DNA of 5,546 bases from Hyphomicrobiales bacterium (GTDB taxonomy: Bacteria > Pseudomonadota > Alphaproteobacteria > Rhizobiales > Aestuariivirgaceae): the NCBI GenBank assembly GCA_025362535.1, contig JANYGE010000186.1, positions 1 to 5,546 on the forward strand. The letters are read 5' to 3'. Shown piece by piece: positions 4,892 to 5,546 of the stretch. Every line of letters begins with the position of its first letter. The stretch's first letter is position 1. The translations under genes were made by a program, and so were the position numbers. The notes beneath the pieces are model-generated. The model was not told the origin of the DNA and did no database searches. It saw only the letters and a list, made by a program, of their open reading frames with translations.

Positions 4892-5546
4892 GGAATGATC
4901 TGGCGGCACGGGCGCGCGCGATTGCGCTCGAAATTACATCTTGGCCAAGTGTGACTGGCAGCACCGATGAAGCCCAGTTTGCCTTGCGCCTTGCTGATTA
5001 TCTTGCAGGTTTTGAATCTGTTTGGATTGAACCCATTCTTGGTGATAGTGCTGCGCGCAGCAATGTGTTTGCTTTAAAGCGTGGCAGAAGCCATCGCACC
5101 ATTGTGCTCACCGGGCATTTTGATGTGGTGCCGATTGATGGCTATGGCGACTTACAATCCTTGGCCTTCGATTGTGAAAAGCTATTGCCAGAAATTATTG
5201 CGAAGTTGAAAATCAGCGGTGAAAATTCTCAGGCTCTGCATGATTTTGAATCGGGTGATTTTTTGCCGGGTCGTGGGTTGCTTGATATGAAGGCGGGTTT
5301 GGCAGCGGGGCTTTCTGCTACTGAGGCCTATCACGGTGATGCAACACTTCTGTTCATTGCGGTCTCTGACGAAGAGGATCGCTCAGCGGGCGCACGAGCT
5401 GCCGCACCTCGATTGCATGAGATTGCTGCGCAATATGAATTGGATATTGCGCTTGTGATCAATCTCGATGCAATTTCTGATCAAGGCGATGGAGAGAAAG
5501 CCCGCGTTGCCACGATGGGTTCCATCGGCAAACAATTGCTCACAGC
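4888..5546 (+). CDS. RocB-like M20 family metallopeptidase (3' end beyond window)
   Basis: The frame is open from the ATG at 4888 to the window edge, giving about 219 residues, so the gene is truncated by the window and is not shown to be broken. It resembles the RocB-type branch of M20 (full proteins are around 540 residues). The landmarks are EITSWPSVTGSTDEAQFA (15-32), TGHFDVVPIDGYGDL (75-89, with His77 and Asp79), LPGRGLLDMKAGLAAG (126-141, metal-bridging Asp133) and FIAVSDEEDRSAGAR (catalytic Glu162 and metal-binding Glu163). The ATG overlaps the TGA of the carbamoylase-like gene in an ATGA (4888-4891), a classic sign of translational coupling. RocB belongs to arginine utilisation in Bacillus, but its reaction is unclear, so I infer only a hydrolase of an amide or peptide-like substrate working with the preceding enzyme. 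Confidence 0.88.
   Translation, partial: MRNDLAARARAIALEITSWPSVTGSTDEAQFALRLADYLAGFESVWIEPILGDSAARSNVFALKRGRSHRTIVLTGHFDVVPIDGYGDLQSLAFDCEKLLPEIIAKLKISGENSQALHDFESGDFLPGRGLLDMKAGLAAGLSATEAYHGDATLLFIAVSDEEDRSAGARAAAPRLHEIAAQYELDIALVINLDAISDQGDGEKARVATMGSIGKQLLT

Overview
The window carries seven to eight protein genes, all on the + strand. It looks like the chromosome of an alphaproteobacterium of moderate GC, plausibly Hyphomicrobiales/Rhizobiales-like. That is an inference from protein resemblance (short MgtC/SapB protein, COG4318-type ParB-like protein, DUF3329-like membrane protein, hydantoinase/carbamoylase-type M20 hydrolase) and from tight same-strand packing; no taxonomic marker gene is present.

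Bases 1-244 are more AT-rich and hold no confident gene. Bases 245-452 are built almost entirely from one short palindromic repeat with the core GGCCTTCGCCGGAATGACGG. It occurs as an inverted REPIN-like pair (245-330), as a 47-bp tandem array (311-422) and as a fragment (434-445). The next gene, a GIY-YIG endonuclease-like protein (453-806), takes its Shine-Dalgarno from the last repeat fragment upstream. Its final codons and stop codon come from another full repeat copy (780-810). Gene and repeats are physically interlocked, and this is the most interesting part of the window.

Downstream come a Dabb (stress-responsive alpha/beta barrel) protein (832-1131), a short MgtC/SapB-type membrane protein (1195-1653), a ParB-like_2 protein that appears translationally coupled to it (1658-2266), and a 64-residue two-helix membrane protein (2303-2497). 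Apart from the MgtC/ParB-like pair, nothing in the sequence ties these genes to one pathway.

The right half is a compact catabolic-looking cluster: an aldo/keto reductase (2567-3634), a zinc-dependent N-carbamoyl-amino-acid / allantoate-type amidohydrolase (3647-4891) and a RocB-like M20 metallopeptidase whose ATG overlaps the previous stop (4888 to the window edge). The last two are both dinuclear-metal M20 enzymes and are probably made from one mRNA. The likely theme is hydrolysis of C-N bonds in carbamoyl, ureido or acyl-amino compounds, but the actual substrate cannot be read from the sequence.
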